A stretch of DNA of 21,999 nt from Saccoglossus kowalevskii (lineage: Eukaryota; Hemichordata; Enteropneusta; Harrimaniidae). The position numbers were made by a program, and so were the translations under genes. Numbering within the stretch: the stretch's first letter is position 1; every line of letters starts with the position of its first letter. The notes beneath the pieces were generated by a model. That model ran no database searches and was not told the DNA's origin. It saw only the letters and a program-made list of their open reading frames with translations. Below are positions 19,537 to 21,999 of the stretch, piece after piece. Where the stretch lies: positions 118,151 to 140,149 of the forward strand of contig NW_003144293.1 of NCBI RefSeq assembly GCF_000003605.2. Reading direction: 5' to 3'.

Positions 19537-20427
19537 TTAAAATGGAATGAATAAACTTGGCAAGCTATCTTTTGTTCCAAGCAATTGCTCAATGCCTTGG
19601 CTTGAGAGCTCGCTATTAGCGGAGTCATAACAGAGAATTTCTTTATTAAAAACAGCGCGAGCTTTTGAAATTTCACTGTTGTTACAAGTGAACATAACAT
19701 GAACTTCATCACCAATAGCCTGCTTGTCATAAAATGTACAAAGTCTTTCCCCTGGAGGTATTCCTTTATAACGCAGCCTTTCAATTGGTAATGAATGGGC
19801 AGAAATTCTAAACTTAGTAAAGCTGACTCTGTGTTTTAAGTTTTTTTGCCTGCTCCAAGAATGTTTCAAATTCATATGTATGTTTAAATTTATTGTAGGT
19901 GCGTAATTTATTATTTTCGGGTTTATTATTAGTTGGTAACCAGACTTTGTTTTGGTGAATCTGTTTTATAATAGTTTTCAATTCCTTTGAGTCAGTTTAA
20001 TCATCACTAATTTTAGTTATATTTATTAATTTGGTAATAAATGACGACCATGTATTACCATTCATATTGTTGTCTACAGTGAATGCACAGTGCAGTAGGT
20101 GATTTTTCCAATTGATTTTATCATTTCCTAATAATCGAACATTTGGGTACATATGTCAATAACAATTGGGTACCTACCAAGTTCAGCTCTAGTAGCCAGG
20201 TTGCAGGTTATTGACACCCATAATTTGTTTGCAAAATCTAATGTGAAGTTATTCAAAATTGGTCTTATCATTAAAAAGTTTTTCAATGAAACTTTCATTA
20301 GTAATTTCTGCTGGTTGTTTTGATTTATGTATTTTGAAAGCATACGCTCCGCAAATTTCTGAACCATACAATATTATTGGTAGTATTGTACTACGATATA
20401 GTTGTATAGCATTTTGGGGGAAACAAT
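19537..20427 (-). pseudogene. LINE ORF2 C-terminal region (truncated element)
   Basis: Downstream of the RT are ILYGSEIWG-like sequence near 20380-20340, then SLATRAELGRYPI-like sequence, and SFTKFRISAHSLPIERLRYK with RLCTFYDKQAIGDEVHVMFTC. The last is the C-terminal knuckle-like motif, C-x2-C changed to C-x2-Y, then H-x4-C. Stops lie near 20000 and in the linker around 19880-20130. Confidence 0.75.
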
Positions 20428-21225
20428 CTAATTATGCAGATTGAGTGCCTGTTTTAATGCACCTACTGCACGTTGTGCTATTATTTCTACCAAACTCTGA
20501 ATGGCTATGGTGAATTTACCACTACTTTGAAATGTTAAATTTCCTAGATAGAACATGTTATTAATTTGTCTCCCTCCATTGTTAAAAATAATAATTTTAG
20601 TTTTGTTAAGATTAGCATTAAGTTTCCATTTGCTGCAACAACTCTCAAATAAATTCAGACAATCTTGTAATCCTGTGCTTGTCTTGGACAAGATGACAAT
20701 ATTATCTGCAAAGGGCAGAATTGTGTCATTAATGGGGAGTAACTCAGATTGTGCAAGACAATCAGAAAGATCATTAATGTAGATGTTAAACAAGAGTGGG
20801 CTCAAATTACACCCTTGTCTAACACCACTTGATGAAAGAAAAGGTTGACTGCATACCTGTCCTATTTTGATGGAATACATGGTGTTGGAATACATTGATT
20901 GTATCAAGTAGATGAGTTTTCCTGTCACACCTGCTTTTTAAAAAAAATAGACCCTCACGCCATACACTGTCAAATGTTTTACGCAAGTCAACAAAACAAG
21001 GCATAGAGGTAATGTTTTCCAATTTTATTAGTGTATTTATTAATTAAAAATTTTAGAATAAAAATAATGTCTGTGGTGCGCCGTTTTTTTTTTCTGAACC
21101 CAAATTGAGAATCTTGTAGAAAATTAATACTGTTGAAAAAAAATTATATCCTGTTGTGAATAATACTGTTAACAATTTTCGATGTGCAGCTAGAAAGGGC
21201 AATCCCTCTGTAATTATGAATGTAA
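20428..21225 (-). pseudogene. LINE reverse transcriptase (truncated), active site mutated
   Basis: In order along the minus strand: NYRGIALSSCTSKIVNSIIH, a stop, LQDSQFGFRKK and, in other frames, PCFVDLRKTFDSVWREGLFF (motif A with Asp at 20989-20987). Next come SSSGVRQGCNLSPLLFNIYI with NDL and motif C. Motif C reads FADN (20712-20701) where the family has FADD, so the second catalytic Asp is replaced by Asn. The frame 20928-20428 is intact over 166 codons, suggesting a fairly young insertion. Frameshifts lie near 20930 and 21025-21060, beside T/A homopolymers. Confidence 0.9.
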
Positions 21226-21699
21226 GAAAATGTGTGTGAACATGACCTATACACACTATGGCCTCATTGCTAGTAATATTTGGGTTCTGATTTGCCAGCT
21301 GTTCACTGTGCACGTACATCGCTTGAATACAATTGACGGCAGCAAAGGCATATATTTCAATACCTCATATTGCGTGTTTGGAATCAGTCGCGGCGTTGTT
21401 ATTAACGAGCATCGACAAAGTGCATGGCAGAGTGAGACCCGCTCACGCCCTAAAGGTCACACAAACTTCAAACTTACTGTGTTAAAATAAACATTTTGTA
21501 AAATTACATTGTCTACAACAATACACGAGTTACGCAAACTTGGTTAGGTAGATTATATTTAGTTCATACTAAAACATAATGAGAGATGGTGCACACAAAA
21601 CTAATTTCAATTTAATATTAGATCCATATTGTTCAGGAACTTGCCATAACACCATTAATTCGACTGAAAACATATTTGACAGGGATGGATTTCTAATTT

Positions 21700-21760
21700 T
21701 ATATATTGCTTGAATAGAAACGCGTGTTTAATAGCAACCTCAGAAAACTGGTGACGTGTA
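21700..21760 (+). promoter_or_regulatory. Proximal 5' region of copy C: TATA-like motif and conserved block
   Basis: TATATA (21700-21705) precedes CAACCTCAGAAAACTGGTGA (21735-21754), nearly identical to the block before copy A. The core promoter therefore survives although the start codon does not. Confidence 0.45.
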
Positions 21761-21793
21761 CTGTGGCTGTAAAAACGACAACAAAAACCTAAA

Positions 21794-21999
21794 AAGTCCT
21801 CCAAGCTGTGCCTGTGCGTGATATTGCTGCTACCCCTGTTATGCCGAGCGAAGGGAGGTGTAAGTAACTATAATACTCGTTTTCTGCTCGGGATTTGAAA
21901 ACAAACATTGATAGTGGTATCTTTTCATTGTTGCTATTATGTTGTTATTTTGTATTAGATGCCCCTTACTCGTGATGCGGGAATTCAGCATTGCGGGGC
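21794..21999 (+). pseudogene. Cysteine-rich secreted protein copy C, start codon lost, cut by window edge
   Basis: Exon 1 equivalent is 21794-21859 (66 nt), intron 21860-21958 (99 nt, GTAAGT donor, ATTAG acceptor), and exon 2 starts at 21959 and runs off the window. The frame gives a signal peptide like copies A and B (SSKLCLCVILLLPLLCRA) and MPLTRDAGIQHCG at the start of domain 1. The codon aligned with the ATG of A and B is AAG (21794-21796). Upstream in frame there is a TAA at 21770-21772 and no ATG. The next in-frame ATG is the first codon of exon 2, which would give a product without a signal peptide. Splice sites are intact. It is either a recent pseudogene, a gene with a rearranged 5' end, or a base-calling error. 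Confidence 0.7.

Larger units (their letters stand above)
19364..21225 (-). mobile_element. 5'-truncated CR1/L2-like LINE inserted in unit C
   Basis: It contains RT and C-terminal sequence only. The 5' edge falls just before HNYRGIALSSC. The 3' end reads AAATAAATT followed by TATC-type tandem units (19402-19364). Both flanks continue unit C, so the insertion came after the duplication. Lack of the 5' half is the usual result of incomplete LINE reverse transcription. A target site duplication was not resolved; similar GAACA-ATG strings occur on both sides. Confidence 0.85.
19080..21999 (+). repeat. Duplicated unit C, inverted, split by a LINE and cut by the window edge
   Basis: Plus-strand 19090-19345 matches the reverse complement of unit A around 5950-5690 (shared GAAAAC, TATGACGTCATAGAT, GAGTTGTGA and AAGTGACAAATAC). 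The match resumes at about 21230 with AATATTTGGGTTCTGAT, GCCAGCTGTTCACTGTGCAC and GGCATATATTT, paralleling unit A around 5650-5530. The intervening 1.86 kb is a LINE. Unit C is therefore the same duplicated segment in opposite orientation. Confidence 0.75.

Noticed and set aside
1-21999. tRNA, rRNA, SINE A/B boxes or CRISPR arrays
   Set aside because: No cloverleaf-like sequence, paired box A/box B motif or regularly spaced direct repeats were found by eye.

Overview
This is AT-rich eukaryotic DNA. Short exons with GT/AG introns, a metazoan-style signal peptide gene, a Ty3/Gypsy integrase relic and several decayed LINE-type reverse transcriptases suggest an invertebrate animal, probably a marine lophotrochozoan such as a mollusc. 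The phylum is an inference. There are no bacterial operons, no tRNA or rRNA genes and no CRISPR array that I can see.

The main find is a family of small, secreted, cysteine-rich protein genes present in three copies. Copy A (minus, 5056-4293) and copy B (minus, 9652-8898) are complete three-exon genes of 121 and 120 codons including or excluding the stop as stated in their entries. Copy C (plus, from 21794) runs off the right edge after exon 1 and the first 41 bases of exon 2, and its start codon position reads AAG. Exon 1 encodes the signal peptide, exon 2 an 8-Cys domain ending in CC, and exon 3 a second 8-Cys domain ending in CC. I do not recognise the family; a defence peptide or another disulphide-rich secreted protein is possible. 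The copies sit in larger duplicated units (A about 3650-6240, B about 7440-10640, C about 19080-21999, inverted). The units share 5' flanks, including a CRE-like palindrome six bases from an E-box.

The rest is mostly dead mobile DNA. A Gypsy integrase relic lies at 1-650 and a small TTAA-flanked MITE-like element at 2228-2390. A Jockey/Rex1-type RT scrap lies at 8100-8275 inside unit B. An RT relic of a family I cannot place to a clade lies at 10850-11270. A near full-length but broken CR1/L2-like LINE (minus, about 17680-12812) carries an SGNH esterase domain, endonuclease, RT and C-terminal region. A 5'-truncated CR1/L2-like LINE (minus, about 21225-19364) interrupts the 5' flank of unit C.

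The stretches 745-2080, 3181-3650, 6241-7440, 11460-12190 and 17700-19080 contain no gene that I can support. A 19-bp-arm hairpin (11656-11707) and a promoter-like, CpG-richer patch (about 12190-12620) are the notable unexplained structures.
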